A DNA stretch of 64,000 nucleotides from Asparagopsis taxiformis (GCA_030407315.1 JALQPE010002229.1:29413-93412), one strand, 5' to 3'; shown: positions 1 to 12,105, counted from the stretch's first letter. The notes: a model not told the origin generated them from the sequence alone. Made by a program: numbers and translations.

Positions 1-1360
1 GCGTCCAAATTGGAGGGCTTGGGGAAATGGTTCTATAGCAGTCATTTATAGGACGCCCACCGTTGATGACTGAGATCCACGGTGGGTTTAGTATTCATGG
101 TGTTGTCCTGCATTGGCGGACGTCGAAGACGACGAGTACTTCCAGTGAGCGTCCAAGCTGAATAGCTCAGCAGAAGATTATGATGTGGATGTGAAGGCAT
201 GGATGAGGCCAGCAGGAACGTTTCTGCAAGATGGGCGTGAGTGGGTAAGTGAGCGGGGAGGGGCCGCTCGGGGCGCTTGGTAGCTTCTGGGGCCGTTGTG
301 GCCAAATTAGAATCAAGCCTATGTCCGGCGGACGTCCTGAATTGCTTATTTTTTGGGCTATTCTCAAAAACATGCACATGTGAACATGTTTTTGAGATGG
401 GGGTGTGCCGTACGGCACTCTCGACCCCCCAAATCGATACTTTTTTGCAATTTTTCCTCTACCCGAAATTTCAACATCTCTGGGCTGGGCAGCAATCAAA
501 TTGAGCCGGACGTCCATTTCAGGTTAGTCGTATATTGGGCACCTGCACACATTGCAACAATGAAGCAGGCTATTATGGCACGGAGCTACCGTACCGACAA
601 CAGGCCATCGGATGCGAGAGGCTATCCTGGTCGGCAGCCGGATGGCAATGGCCGCACCCATTGTCATCATGCTATTGCACGGAGCGCACACACTGCAGCA
701 CGGTACTGACGTTCGCGTCAGTGGTGTGGCGTGCGAGCCGTACGTGTTTATATGTGTGTGTCTGTCAGCTGCTGCACATTGAAGTACTTCCCAGGTGTAC
801 CACTGGTCAACAACGTTTTGAACTGTCACCTCAGTCATACTCCGACGCATGTACATGCAACGGAGAACGAATGAGATAGTAGAGCAGCAACCAATGCTGG
901 CTGGATGTCCAAATTGTCGGTGGACTCGAGGGCAATAGTAGCAGACATTCATCGAAGTCCACCACTGATGGGTGAGCTCCGCGATAGGTGTAGTTGTCGT
1001 GGTATTGTTCTACAATTGTGGAAGTCGAAGACGACGAGCACATCCACTGGACGTCCAGGTTGACCAGCTGAGCGGAGGAGTATGATGTGGAGGTGAAGGC
1101 ATTGGTGAGGCAGACTGGAACGGTTAAAAGTATGGGCGTGAGCGGGGGAGGGAGGAACTCGGGGCCGCTCGGGGCACTGGATGGCTTCTGGGGCCGTTGT
1201 GGCCAAATTAGGCGACCTGAATTGCTTTATTTTTTGGGCTATTCTCAAAAACATGCACAAGTGAACATGTTTTTGAGATGGGGGTGTGCCGTACGGCACA
1301 ATCGACCGCCGAAATCGATGTTTTTTTGTAATTTTTTCTGCCAGAAATTTTAGAATTTCT
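1..1360. repeat. Left arm of a 1.36-kb inverted repeat (family R1)
   Basis: This stretch is the reverse complement of 23330-24690. The two arms pair almost base for base. I see one length change in an A-run near 1130 and a C/T difference near 1170. The repeat holds short hairpins: near 355-400 the arms CTCAAAAACATG and CATGTTTTTGAG face each other, followed by the palindrome TGCCGTACGGCA, and the same core recurs near 1242-1300. The arm reaches the window edge, so its outer end is unseen. Open frames in it are short, overlap on both strands and match no family I know. It is probably a non-coding mobile repeat. Confidence 0.85.
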
Positions 1361-2311
1361 GAGATGGTAACTAATGCAATCGAGTCAGTCAGGGTGAGAA
1401 GATGACGTTTCACGGCGAGATGCTGTGAGGAATAAGTTGTTTCGGAAGGCGGACGTTGAGATTGTACCCATGCATCGTTCGCATTTCCTCAAGGTTGGTG
1501 GAAGGGAGGAGGGTACGCTATGATGCGCCGTTCTGTTAAAAGGCAAATTTGGAGCAGTTCTAGAAAATCAAGGGCTCCAAACCGTTTAGAAAAACACGAA
1601 GTAGGACGTTTAGGAAGATTTCTCCAATGCCGCACAGACCAAAAGAGAATGCAATGCAGGCAGGTGACAAGTGAGTGGTTCAATTCTTTATTCTCGATCG
1701 ATAGAGAAGACTATGCTCGGCATGTGGCGGCTTTAAAACAAATGGTCTATGCGAGGGTGTAAAAGTTGGCAGGATTGTAAGCTTGTAATGCTCAATTTTA
1801 TTTAAATGATGTGTAAGCGACAGAGGTTCTCCAGGCTCAATTTAATCACTTGTTGATCGCCACTGACCAGCAGTGTAGCCGGCGATAAATTGCATGTGTT
1901 TCTTTCAAGCATGTGAGACTTGAGAATTCAACGCTTGAATTGTGTGATTTGCATGGTTGGTGCAAAGAGATCAGTCCATCGACGGCACAGCGAAAACGAG
2001 TCCTGGATTGTCAGAAATGGCGCTATGGTCAATTGTAAAATGCCAAGTACATGTTCCTAGCATCAGTAATCGCGTGGATAACGCACCTGAGGTCGGCATC
2101 TACTGTTAGTTTTGATCCTGCCAAGCGAAGTCAACGAAGGTGCTTCAACATGTGCATATTCAAGTCTGTTCTCGGAGGTACAGCAGGGAAACATTGTTCT
2201 GTCTTGCAATTTTATTCCCAGCCCTGCTAATCACAAGCCGCCTCTCATAAATTTTCTAGCTTTGTTGGCGGCAAATTCTCTTCCGGCGTCAACAAGGTAC
2301 GAGGCGATCAA
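1361..2311. other. Spacer with one small unrecognised ORF
   Basis: No recognisable gene lies between the R1 repeat and the oxidoreductase fragment. An 80-codon forward ORF at 1520-1762 is rich in Arg and Lys and starts with two Met. It resembles nothing I know and may be chance or a fragment. The rest is AT-moderate and non-repetitive. Its last part could be promoter sequence of the gene beginning at 2312, but I see no clear motif. Confidence 0.3.
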
Positions 2312-2569
2312 AATGTCTTCACAATCTCTCGTGAAGTTTGGCAGTCTCTCCGAAGCATCCATTGCGCGAGAATTCCTCAATTGGCTTGAACCCGTTCCTA
2401 GTTCTATCTGCGAAGTCGTCGCATAAAGAGATATAGAAAAAGCTCTTTGTTTCGCAAAGGCTAGAATCATCCCGCGTACATGTACATACAGGCAGCTTCT
2501 TGAGGAGCCTATTGATGCTGTTTACATCCTGCTTCCGACCAGTCTAACCACAGATTGAGCTATTCGGTG
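2312..2569 (+). pseudogene. Gfo/Idh/MocA-family oxidoreductase, 5' part, broken
   Basis: Translation from the ATG at 2312 begins MSSQSLVKFGSLSEASIAR, the NAD-binding beta-alpha start of Gfo/Idh/MocA dehydrogenases. It continues in one frame through a TAA to RDIEKALCFAKA (the family's SRD..KA..FA step) and to IDAVYILLPTSL (the IDAVYI.LPT.LH step), with a TGA where Trp is usual. The reading stops at 2569, where a CACTA terminus begins. The next family motif, AGKHIIVDKPL, resumes in frame-compatible form at 17278. The gene is therefore split by the 14.7-kb insertion and also carries two stop codons. Substrate cannot be told. Confidence 0.75.
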
Positions 2570-2587
2570 CACTACGGTGTTGGGAAT

Positions 2588-2945
2588 GAAAAAAGACAGT
2601 AAATTTACTGTCTGAGACAGTAAAAATTACTGTCTGGCCAAGACAGTGCGCGGAGACAGTAAAATTTACTGTCTGGAAATTTCAGAATACTGCTGCAGCA
2701 ATAAACTGGCACGAAATCTGGGCAGTACCAAAAACAGTAAAATTTACTGTCCAGAACAGTAAATTTTACTGTCCGGAAGTGTTGCCGCCAGACAGTATGT
2801 GCAGACAGTACATTTTACTGTCTGAGGCAGTGCATTGTATTGTATTACTGCACTGTCTGGGTAAATCTGTAGACAGTAGTGTAGATAGCAAATTGTATTG
2901 TCTGCGGGTAGTACCGTGTATTGGTTCACAACACTGTCTCGTGGA
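2588..2945. repeat. CACTA-1 left subterminal repeats
   Basis: Short units of the type CAGTAAATTTACTG, CAGTAAAATTTACTGTC and GACAGTACATTTTACTGTC recur about every 20-40 bp in both orientations, many of them self-complementary. Dense subterminal repeats of this kind are the binding sites of the accessory protein (TNPA type) in known CACTA elements. The same block is at 53403-53760 and, reversed, at 30020-30300. A related block with CAGTAAAAT and TACTGCC units lies at 42400-42740. Confidence 0.75.
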
Positions 2946-3070
2946 GTGGACTTGAGAGGAAATATGGAGCATAGTGTTGGTGTGAAGGTAAATATTGGAA
3001 TGGTGTAATGGTGTGTGGTATACGAAGATAGTAATTGTGGTCGAGCTTTACAGATATTTGTAGGTAGCGA

Positions 3071-3772
3071 AGTTAGTACGAGGGAGGATAAATGAAAGAG
3101 GATAGCAGATCGACCGACCTAGAATGGGATTGAGGTTTCTAGTCTCAGTGAAGCCTATTCTGCCAATAGAGAATAGAATCATGTTTATGTCAGTTGGGAT
3201 AGGAGATGACACTATCGATTTTAGTGCGATGACAATTAGAATCGTGCTGAAGGGCCTGCAATCGCTGAGGAATGTGACGTCATATTCCTCAATTTCCGAA
3301 CGGAAGTTGGGAATAAATAGGAGTTCACGAATGGGAGCAGCGATGCACAAAATTGGTGCAGAAAGAGCTTTTCGAGCTAATCACTGAGGCTTCCGTGAAG
3401 GAACTGAAACAGATACGGAAGAGTGTTCCATAGTTGATTACTTTCTCAATTCGAGAGCTATTTGCGATCATAGTCGCGATGCGCCGAGTGAACCAAAGCG
3501 TAAACAGCTGTTATCTCCTCTGGTGCCGTCTCCATGTTGAATCCTGCGACTTGTACATGTGTGAGAGATGCTGACAATGTGAACATCGCCGGTATGCGAA
3601 ACAGCCAATTGTCGAGCAGAACGTGTGTTGAGACAGCTGTTCGGAAATGGGTTTTTCTGGCGCACAGAAAGGCTGATTGCAAGATTTTCCAAACGCCTCA
3701 CACCACAAAACACACGCTTTCAACAATATATCCAACAAAAAATTTCATGGATCAAGCCGCCAACCACAATTC
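3071..3772. other. CACTA-1 interior, unrecognised
   Basis: Sequence similarity to CACTA-2 ends near 3070. An 88-codon forward ORF (3124-3387) and reverse ORFs over 3458-3738 look moderately protein-like but match no family I know. Calling any of them a gene is not justified. Confidence 0.25.
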
Positions 3773-4500
3773 ATGACAACCAATCATCAGTTCACTCTCG
3801 CCAATGTGCAAGTAGCATTAATGCTAGTGTGGTCAATTGACCACACTCGACCGTGGCAAACAAGTATCGCAAGCGGATCGTTATCTCATCGCCTTGCGTA
3901 GTTGGCAATCCGCACAGTCCATACGCACGCAATTGATTGACACCAATGCGACGCCACACGCGCTTCTGTTCGTCGCTACCACGCTGCATCGTCGCTTCCA
4001 AACCGATTGGTTGATGTTCACCGATGACGCACAGCGCATTGACGCCTTTTGAATCCCGCTTCTCGCGCTCGCGCTCCCCCTTCACCACCTCCGGGCTCTT
4101 TTTCTTCGCGCACGCGTGCCACTTTGCGATGGCAAATGTGTGATCGTCACTGCGCGACTCTAGGTGGCTCGACCTCCGTCGCGTCTTCTCTGAGGAACAC
4201 GTGCACATTTTTCACGTCATGTCGGCGGTCGTGCTCGAGTTTCGACACGCCGAGACACAGCTTTTGCACCGCTTTTGTGCACAAAATGTCCACGTTGTTC
4301 TGCAGACCTCCCTGTTTATGCTGGCCATTTTGCATGTCAATCTTCCCGCCTGTCTCAACCGTGCGGCGTTGCGTAATGCGCGTGCCGTTCTCACTTTTTT
4401 GCAAGCCTGGAAGGCCTATTCGAGCGACCCGGCAGTTCTTCCAACTGTCATTGCAATCCGTTTGTACATGCATCTTTACTGGTCACACCATTAATCTCAC
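3773..4500 (+). pseudogene. Importin-13/transportin-3-type karyopherin fragment
   Basis: From the ATG at 3773 the protein begins MTTNHQFTLANVQVALMLVW, the typical first importin-beta helix. After a frame change it continues QADRYLIALRSWQSAQSIR (the yL..fQ.S..AW step) and LLFVATTLHRRFQTDW (the FaA.TL..KI..dw step) before a stop at 4052. A third frame carries later HEAT-like text: SEEHVHIFHVMSAVV and LRNARAVLTFLQAWKAYSSD. At least two frameshifts and one in-frame stop break it. Intact family members have about 950 residues, so only the N-terminal quarter is here. It lies wholly inside CACTA-1, which suggests gene-fragment capture or an older nested insertion. Confidence 0.5.
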
Positions 4501-7139
4501 ACGTGTTATTTCAACGATATGATTACGATGTCACTAGTTACGGAAAGATTGATACGTCTGCTCGCTTTCTCACGAGTCAATTCACCCATTTCGGTCTCGT
4601 GCCTACTGCCGAAGAGGAGCCTAGCTTTATGGACAAACATTAGGACTGAAAAATGTATCTAATTCAAGTAAGCTTCCTAGAATTTCACAAGCTATGCTCG
4701 ATACTAAGCGAGGGGATGGCGATGAGCTCTACACAGTCAACTACGATGACCCCCGATGTGGTTCACATTCGTCACAGTACCAGTCGGGGAGACTCCTACC
4801 TCTCAGATGGTGTCCCGGTGACTCCAAGACGCCACTGCTTTGTCCAATCCTGGTCCTAAGAAGATGACGGGTTACGCTATGTGTGACGTACATGAGTACC
4901 ATGGAAACGTGAGTGGGAATGGTGATAGTGGGATTACTGGAGTGATGGGAGATGAGTCTGGGGAGAAATCATACAGTTTCTATACACCTGACGGGTATTG
5001 GTGGAATATAATTGAATGGAATGATGTGTGATGTCTGCACCACGTCGACCTCCTCTCTCGCCCCAACATCGCGCAGCACTCTCAATGCAACACAGTGTGC
5101 ATCTTTGTTGGCGTTACATGTGCGCCTAGTTCTTGCATCGCTGCTTCCCTCACATCATCATCTAACCGTCTGTAACGCAACAACATGCCACCGCATGTCG
5201 CTCACAGTCACATATGTATTTCTTAATACGCTTGTTGAAACACGGAACGCTCTTATTCACCACAGCGGCAGCTCTACACAAACTAACACTGAAACCAAGA
5301 TGGAGGCAATATATCGGTGGCATTTCATTACAAATGTACTTTTTCTTTCTGCTGCTGGTGTGGCCTTGTGTTTGAAACTTGCTTGCAGGTCCTTTCCAAC
5401 AGCTTAGTGTCGTAACCATTGCAGATGCGTTGCTGCTAGAATCACCCGGAGAGCTTCAATCAAATGGTTGTTGTGGACTAGTTGCGCTCGTTGTGAATCA
5501 ATCGCCAGTGCGTGCATCTGTATTTGTGCGTTCGTGTGCGCGCTTACTAGATGCGATGCAATGCAATGCTCACGTACACTGTATACTACTGACTTTTACA
5601 AATATAGCTTTGTATGAGAAGCGTCGGTATGTATCCGACACCTTACCATTGCCTCACTCTGTAAAGCTTCTTTCCCAGTAGCAATTTGTATCGCATTGCA
5701 CCATGACGCAGGGCAGACTGCGAGTGAAAGCAACGAGTAAACAAACTTTTCGCTCATCATTCACCACACGCTGTTGTCGTTGAAGTCATAACCATATCCA
5801 CATCCCATTCTGGAAACTCTTGGAAGACAGACGAGCCCAGTCCACCACTGGTGCTTGTAGATGTAGCATTTTTAAGCTGTTCGTTTAGATAGTAAGGGAT
5901 AGATGGTGTAGTGCGCAACACTAGAGAACAACGCTGTGCAGGACAACATGTTTGTTCGGCGTAAATCGTCATATGTTCCATTTGGACTATTTTGGCAGCT
6001 CACATGCATCAACCTGAATATTAAGACTCTGGACTGGCACACTCAAGTATCTGGATACGCTTGAGCAGTGGCAGGGGCGCAAGAGCCGGTCCAAGTTTTT
6101 GTACAAGGCACGTTGACACACTGCATTCACTTGATTGACACCCGAGTGCAACGACTGGCTCGCTGTCCAGGGATGGGGGACTGCTGTGCAAGTGTTCAAT
6201 ACATCTCAAGATGCAGTTCAAGAATAAACATTTCAACGTTATCCGGCTCACGGTCTCAGTTGGTCAAGTCATGGATCACAGGGTGTGGTGAAAAACCTCT
6301 TTGTTTACATTGTCTCAATAGCGAGGTCGACGATATTGCGACCTCGTTACTGGGACGGATTGGCATCACCGAGTGTGACAGACTGGAAGATGTGATTGGG
6401 CAGGAGCGAGGTGTGTGTGAAGGATAGTAAGAAACAGCGAGGTGGGTGTGTGGAAGGTGCGAATGGCGTCAAGTGATTGGCACAAGGGAGTTGAGCTCAT
6501 CTGCGGACAGAGTATGGATGGCATCGTATGCCCGTTGGGACAGCCCGGGCGGAAGTGATCATGGGAAGCTCGTTTATGTATGTGTGCGGCAGTTGGGATT
6601 GGGCGCGACTGGACGGCGAATGTGGTCGAAGAATGGGCGCGGCGACTATGGTCATGCTAAGTGGACCAACGCGGTGCGAGTCGAACCAGTTGATATATGA
6701 GGGATGTCAAGGCAAGGGGGCATTTAGACGGGCGAAAGGGTGCGTGTGACGCGAGTGGAAGGCGGTGAGGGAATGCATGCATGAATTGAGCGTGTGGGCG
6801 GACGAGGATTTGAGAAAACCTAATATGACAGTACATTGCGTGTGTGGTAGGCGCGTTGAAGTGTTACGGCGCATAAATCATCGGCGCCGATGGCTACGTC
6901 ACAAACGGTGTAATCACCGCTGTAATCGGCGCCAACAGCATGTTATGGCTGCAGACGCGACAGAATGTCGACTTCATCCTTAGAATGAAGTACGCTAATT
7001 AGCCATTCTGCCCAGCACCAGGTACGAAACTTGGGACTGGGCACGTCATTAGAGCTCTAGGGTAGGTAACAGAATATAAACTTATGTGGGAGGACGGGTT
7101 TTCAGGACAAGCTGTCGGAACTGTAATTACTGTGTTTTC
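4501..7139. other. CACTA-1 interior, 2.6 kb without a recognisable gene
   Basis: A coding-like stretch at 4518-4642 ends in ...EEEPSFMDKH-stop and follows the karyopherin relic. A further open stretch lies at 4885-5031. Neither is recognised. From 5030 to 7140 I see only short, contradictory frames on both strands and no conserved motif. A small inverted pair around GGCGCC near 6870-6935 was noted. Confidence 0.3.
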
Positions 7140-7545
7140 TTACAGCAAAGTCATCGTTAAGGCGGATTTGCTTTCTCAGGACAAGCTGTCAGAACTGTAA
7201 GTACTCTGTTTTCTTACAGCAAAGTCATCGTTAAGGCGGATTTGCTTTCTCAGGACAAGCTGTCGGAACTGCTATTCAGTTTTCTTACAGCAAAGGCAGT
7301 TTACCCCGGTTGCTTACAGCAAAGTCATCGTAACGATGACTTTGCTGTAAGAAAACAAAACATTACAGCAAAGTCATCGTTAAGATGACTTTGCTGTAAG
7401 AAAACAAAACATTACAGCAAAGTCATCGTAACGATGACTTTGCTGTAAGAAAACAAAACATTACAGCAAAGTCATCGTAACGATGACTTTGCTGTAAGAA
7501 AACAAAACATTACAGCAAAGTCATCGTTACGATGACTTTGCTGTA
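7140..7545. repeat. Tandem palindromes, about 50-bp period
   Basis: Five copies of a 38-bp near-perfect palindrome, with arms TTACAGCAAAGTCATCGT and ACGATGACTTTGCTGTAA, follow one another from about 7314 to 7545. AAAACAAAACA-type spacers separate them. Two half copies precede them at 7142 and 7217. The same palindrome is the core of the foldback arrays at 9212, 10281, 11631, 61703 and 62690. One arm can pair with many others, so the locus can form many alternative hairpins. Confidence 0.85.
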
Positions 7546-7647
7546 AGAAACCATGGTAAACCAACTTCTCTGTAAGCATATGAGAGGGACTGATGTTTCT
7601 CACTCGGGAAGAAGGAGACGATTTCGGACCTCGCGAAAAAGGCTGCA

Positions 7648-8400
7648 AAGTGGTCTGAAACGGTTGGGGTGGTTCTAGGGAGCACTAAAACTTGTTTTAA
7701 TTGCACTCAAGCTTTCTCGCTTGCGTGGAAGGGTTGGTATAATTCATCGATTTTTGGTCATCAGATTCTCACAACTGGAGATGTGATGGTCAAAATGGAA
7801 CTTTGTCCGAATGATGTGCAAGTGGTCTGTAAGGGTTGGAGTGGGTCTAGGGAGTACGGAAAAGTGTTCTATGAGTTCGTAAAGCTGCTGGCTTGCGCAT
7901 TAGGGCTGACAGAATGCATCGAGTTTTGGTCACCAGATTCCCACAACTGAAGATGTGATGGCCAAAATTGAACTTTGTCGGAACGAAGTGCAAGTGGTCT
8001 GTAAGGGTTGGAGTGGGTCTGGGGAGTACTGTAATGGGTTTTATTTGCCCTGAAAGCTGGTGGCTTGCGAGGTACAGCTTCCGGAGTTCACTAATTTTTG
8101 GTCACCAGATTCTCACAACTGGAGATGTGATGGCCAAAATTGAACTTTGTCGGAACGAAGTGTAAGTGATCCGTAAGGGCTGGAGTGGCTCTAGGGAGTA
8201 CGGAAAAGTGTTTTATGTGTCCGTAAAGCTGTTGAATTGCGTGGTAGGGATTCCAGAATGCATCGACTTTTGGTCACCAGACTCCCACAACTGGAGATGT
8301 GATAGCCAAAATTGAACTTTGCAAGAACGAAGTGCAAGTGTTCTGGATGCCTTCAAGTGGCCTGGAAGCGTACTCTGGACAAGTTTTCGGACCTTGAAGA
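7648..8400. repeat. 171-bp tandem repeat, about four units
   Basis: The phrase GGAGTGGGTCTAGGGAGTAC (with variants) recurs at about 7660, 7830, 8000 and 8170, a period of 171-172 bp. Each unit also carries TTTTGGTCACCAGATTCTCA and CACAACTGGAGATGTGATG. A partial unit reappears at 10803-10990, next to a CACTA end fragment. Open frames across the array arise from the repeat and need not be genes. Confidence 0.8.
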
Positions 8401-9211
8401 GGCTCAACTGCACAATGCTGATATTGAAATGAAACATTCATATAGTCCATTTTTAACTAGAACTGCTGGAATGGATTGCGTAGCCTATAGAGGAGCAATG
8501 TAGTTATATAATAGAGCTAGAAGCATGCCTCAACAACCTATCTCTCATGCCTCTAGTTCTCCTTCATCATTCCAGTCTTCCTTCCTGTGACGCACCGCGC
8601 CTCTGGTGTCACTTCACACGCCCCTCCTGTGCATTAAATACCTGTCTACCACTTCCGTATTCTACTCATACCACCACCTTCATTTTACCCCATGCCTACC
8701 ATCCTATCCTTTACCTTCTGTCCTTCAGTCCTAGGCTAACCTACTTCATAACCATCGATGTAAGGTGAATATCTAGATTCCTACCTACTTGAGAGTATAG
8801 TTTATTATAACGGAAAACGGACGGTTTTGTATAGTCAATGTGCTACACAGCACCAGGAGTAGATTTTGCGCACCGATAATCTATGCTTGATATTGGAGAG
8901 ACCGGCTTCTTGTAGCCTCGGAAAATGTGCAGGTAGTACCTTTCCAGAGGTCCTGGAGGTGTTCACACCAACTCTAGTCCATTTTAACGAGTTTGAATTT
9001 CGACCGCCAGAATCTCTGTCGTGAGAAAATGGTGGTCGAAATTTACCGTGCTGCTCTCCCAATACTGAACTTTTTAGGTAGTTCAGCCCGGGTGAACAAG
9101 ACACAGATTGCTCTTCAAAGCCGCCCGAAGCCGTCGAAACCATCCTTCCACAATGTTCCCGACTTCAAAATTCCTATCTCACCCTTCCCAAAGTGAGAGA
9201 GGGACCAAGGT

Positions 9212-9606
9212 ACCAGACGCTTACAGCTGAGGCAGTTTACCAGGGATGCTTACAGCAAAGTCATCGTTACGATGACTTTGCTGTAAGAAAAGAAAACATT
9301 ACAGTGGGCGAAGGATTTTACCGGGTGAAAAAATCACCAAGAATTTTTTTACCGGGTAAAAAATCGTGGCTACTGTAATGAAACGTTTTCTTACAGCAAA
9401 GTCATCGTAACGATGACTTTGCTGTAAGAAAAGGAAACATTACAGTAGGCGAAGAATTTTTACCGGGTAAAAAATCACCAAGAATTTTTTTACCGGGTAA
9501 AAAAACGTGCCTGCTGTAATGTTTTCTTTTCTTACAGCAAAGTCATCGTAACGATGACTTTGCTGTCAGCACCCGCGGTAAACTGCCTCAGCTGTAAGCG
9601 GTCTGG
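9212..9606. repeat. Foldback element b
   Basis: The outer arms are inverted copies: CCAGACGCTTACAGCTGAGG on the left and CAGCTGTAAGCGGTCTGG on the right. Inside lie three copies of the 38-bp palindrome (about 9250, 9391, 9532). Between them are spacers that are themselves imperfect palindromes, built on TTTTTACCGGGTAAAAAA and flanked by CATTACAG/CTGTAATG. The nested inverted structure, without coding capacity, fits a foldback or MITE-like element. Confidence 0.75.
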
Positions 9607-10280
9607 CTTCACCCTCTCTCTCATGTCTCTTGTCTTCCTTCATCCCAGCCTATCCCAACCTCCCTTCTATGTCGACTCCGGTGTCACTCCAGCCGACCCT
9701 TCAGTGAGTGCAATCCTTCTCTACCACCGCCATAATCTACTCATACTATCCCCTTCATGTTGCTGCATACCTACCCTCCCATCCTTCCTGATTTTCCTAC
9801 AATCCTAGGCTAGCCTACTTACCAACTATGTTGGTATTGAAGGCAGCTAGATTCCTAGTAACTCAAATCTATAGTCTGCTAAAAAGGGCGATTTGGTGTG
9901 GTCACTGTGCCACACGGCACCAGGAATAGAATCTGGCCACGGATACTCTATGCTTGATCTCAGAGAGAACAGCTGCGCCAATGCTCCGAAAATGTGCTGT
10001 CAGTACCTTTCCAGACGTCCTGGAGGTGCTCATGCCAGCTCTAGTTCATTTTAGGGAGGTTGAGTTTCGACAATCAGAATTTCACTCTTGAGGAAATTGT
10101 GTTTGAAATTTTGTGCACTCCTCCCGCCGTACCAGGCAGGGCACCCAGCCCAGACTGGGTTAGCACGACGCAGAGTGCTCCCCAACACCGCTAACAGCCG
10201 TCCAAACCATCCCTCTGCCATGTTTTACGGCTTCACAATTCCTTGCTCACCCTTCCCAAGGTGAGGGAGGGACCAAGCTC

Positions 10281-10504
10281 CCAGCCGCTTACAGCTGAGG
10301 CAGTTTACCAGGGATGCTTACAGCAAAGTCATCGTTACGATGACTTTGCTGTAAGAAAACGTTTTCATTACAGTGGCCAGGAATTTTTTACCCGGTAAAA
10401 AAATCATGGCTACTGTAATGAATTGTTTTCTTACAGCAAAGTCATCGTAACGATGACTTTGCTGTAAACATCCCTGGTAAACTGCTCCGTCTGTAAGCCG
10501 TTGG
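10281..10504. repeat. Foldback element c
   Basis: Same design as element b but shorter: outer arms CCAGCCGCTTACAG and CTGTAAGCCGTTGG, two 38-bp palindromes (about 10318 and 10432) and one TTTTTTACCCGGTAAAAAAA spacer between them. Confidence 0.7.
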
Positions 10505-10736
10505 TCTCAACCCTCGATCTCATGTCTGTTGTCCTCCTTCATCATCTCCACATCCCTTCCTGCTAAGCATCACTTCTCTAGTGTCACTCTACCAGTCCTT
10601 TTCGTGCATGAAATACTTTTCTACCACTGCCATAGTCTACACATACTATTGCCTCTATACTTCTGCATGCCTACGCTTCCATCTTTCTCTCCCGTGCTAG
10701 GCTTAGAGAATATCCTACTTCCTGAAGATCATTGTA

Positions 10737-10797
10737 CAGTGAGGCAGTAAAAATCACTGTCTCACCGTACTGTCTGAGGCCCCCTTTTCAACACCGT
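10737..10797. mobile_element. Stranded CACTA right-end fragment
   Basis: About 60 bp match the right terminus at 17215-17277, including CTGTCTGAGGCCCCCTTTTC and the terminal CAACACCGTAGTG. No partner left end is nearby. It joins directly to a 171-bp satellite unit. It is an end fragment nested inside CACTA-1, perhaps left by abortive or partial transposition. Confidence 0.6.
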
Positions 10798-11630
10798 AGT
10801 GTATAAGGGCTGGAGTGGCTCTGGGGATTACAGAAAGGTGTTTTATCTGTCCGTAAAGCTTCTGGCTTGCGCATTAGGGCTGGCAGAATGCATCGATTTT
10901 TGGTCATCAGATTCTCACAACTGCAGATATGATGAATTTCGGCCATGGCCAAAATTCAACTTTGTCGGAACGACGTAGATTTGGACTGGATGCCTCCAAG
11001 TGCATGCACTTGAAAGTGCACTTAGTCCAAAAAATTGTCCAGAGTACGCTCCCAGGCGATGGCCTGGAAGTGTACTCTGGACAAGTTTTTGGACCTGGAA
11101 GAGGTTGAATTGCACAATGCTTGTGTTGAAATGAAACATTTATATGGCCCATTCTTTACTTGGACAGCTGAAATCCTATCTACTCGAGAGTAAAGTATAT
11201 AAAAACTGGAAACAGACGGTTTTGTATTGTCAATGTGCCACAAGGCACCAAGAGTAGATTTTGCCCTCCGATAATCTATGGTTGATTTCAGAGAGGATAA
11301 CCGCGTGCAGTCACAGGACATGTGTTACCAGATCCTTCCCAGAGGTCCTGGAGGTGTTCACACCAACTCCAGCCCACTTTAACGAGTTTGAATTTCGAAA
11401 GTCAGAATCTCTGTCGTGAGAAAATTGAACCATTTCCGACCACGTGGTAGAAATTTCGTACACTCCTCCAACCATACTAGACACAACACCCAGCTCAAAC
11501 CGGGTGTAAACAACACAATGTGTTACCTAATGCCGCCTACAGCCGTCCATACCATTCCTATACCCTGTTTCCTGTCCTGACTTCATAATTCCTTCCTCAC
11601 CCTTCCCTAGGTCGGAAAAGGACGGAAGTC

Positions 11631-12105
11631 CCTGCCGCTTACAGCGGAAGCAATTTACCAGGGATGCTTACAGCAAAGTCATCGTTACGATGACTTTGCT
11701 GTAAGAAAATAAATCATTACAGCAGCCATGATTTTTTACCCGGTAAAAAAATTCTTGGCCACTGTAATTGAAACGCTTTCTTACAGCAAAGTCATCGTAA
11801 CGATGACTTTGCTGTAAGAAAATAAATCATTACAGCAGCCACGATTTTTCACCCGGTAAAAATTCTTGCTGATTTTTTACCCGGTAAAATTTCTTTGGCC
11901 ACTGCAATGGAAACGTTTCCTTACAGCAAAGTCATCGTTACGATGACTTTGCTGTAAGAAAATAAATCATTACAGCTGCCATGATTTTTTTACCCGGTGA
12001 AAAAATTCTTGGCCACTGTAATGGAAACGCTTTCTTACAGCAAAGTCATCGTAACGATGACTTTGCTGTAAGAATCCCCGGTAAACGGCTTCCGCTGTAA
12101 GGGGC
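11631..12105. repeat. Foldback element d
   Basis: Outer arms CTGCCGCTTACAGCGGAAGC and GGCTTCCGCTGTAAGGGG enclose four 38-bp palindromes (about 11668, 11780, 11922, 12035). Their centres alternate between CGTTACG and CGTAACG. Spacers carry TTTTTTACCCGGTAAAAAA. The flank after 12110 matches the flank after 63052, so array and neighbouring gene travel together in CACTA-1 and CACTA-2. Confidence 0.75.

Noticed and set aside
4049..4522. 157-codon Cys-rich forward ORF
   Set aside because: It overlaps karyopherin-like text in the other forward frames. The Cys residues show no regular zinc-binding spacing.
7140..7545. CRISPR-like array of regularly spaced repeats
   Set aside because: The repeats are perfect palindromes with near-identical spacers in a eukaryotic transposon, and no cas genes are present.
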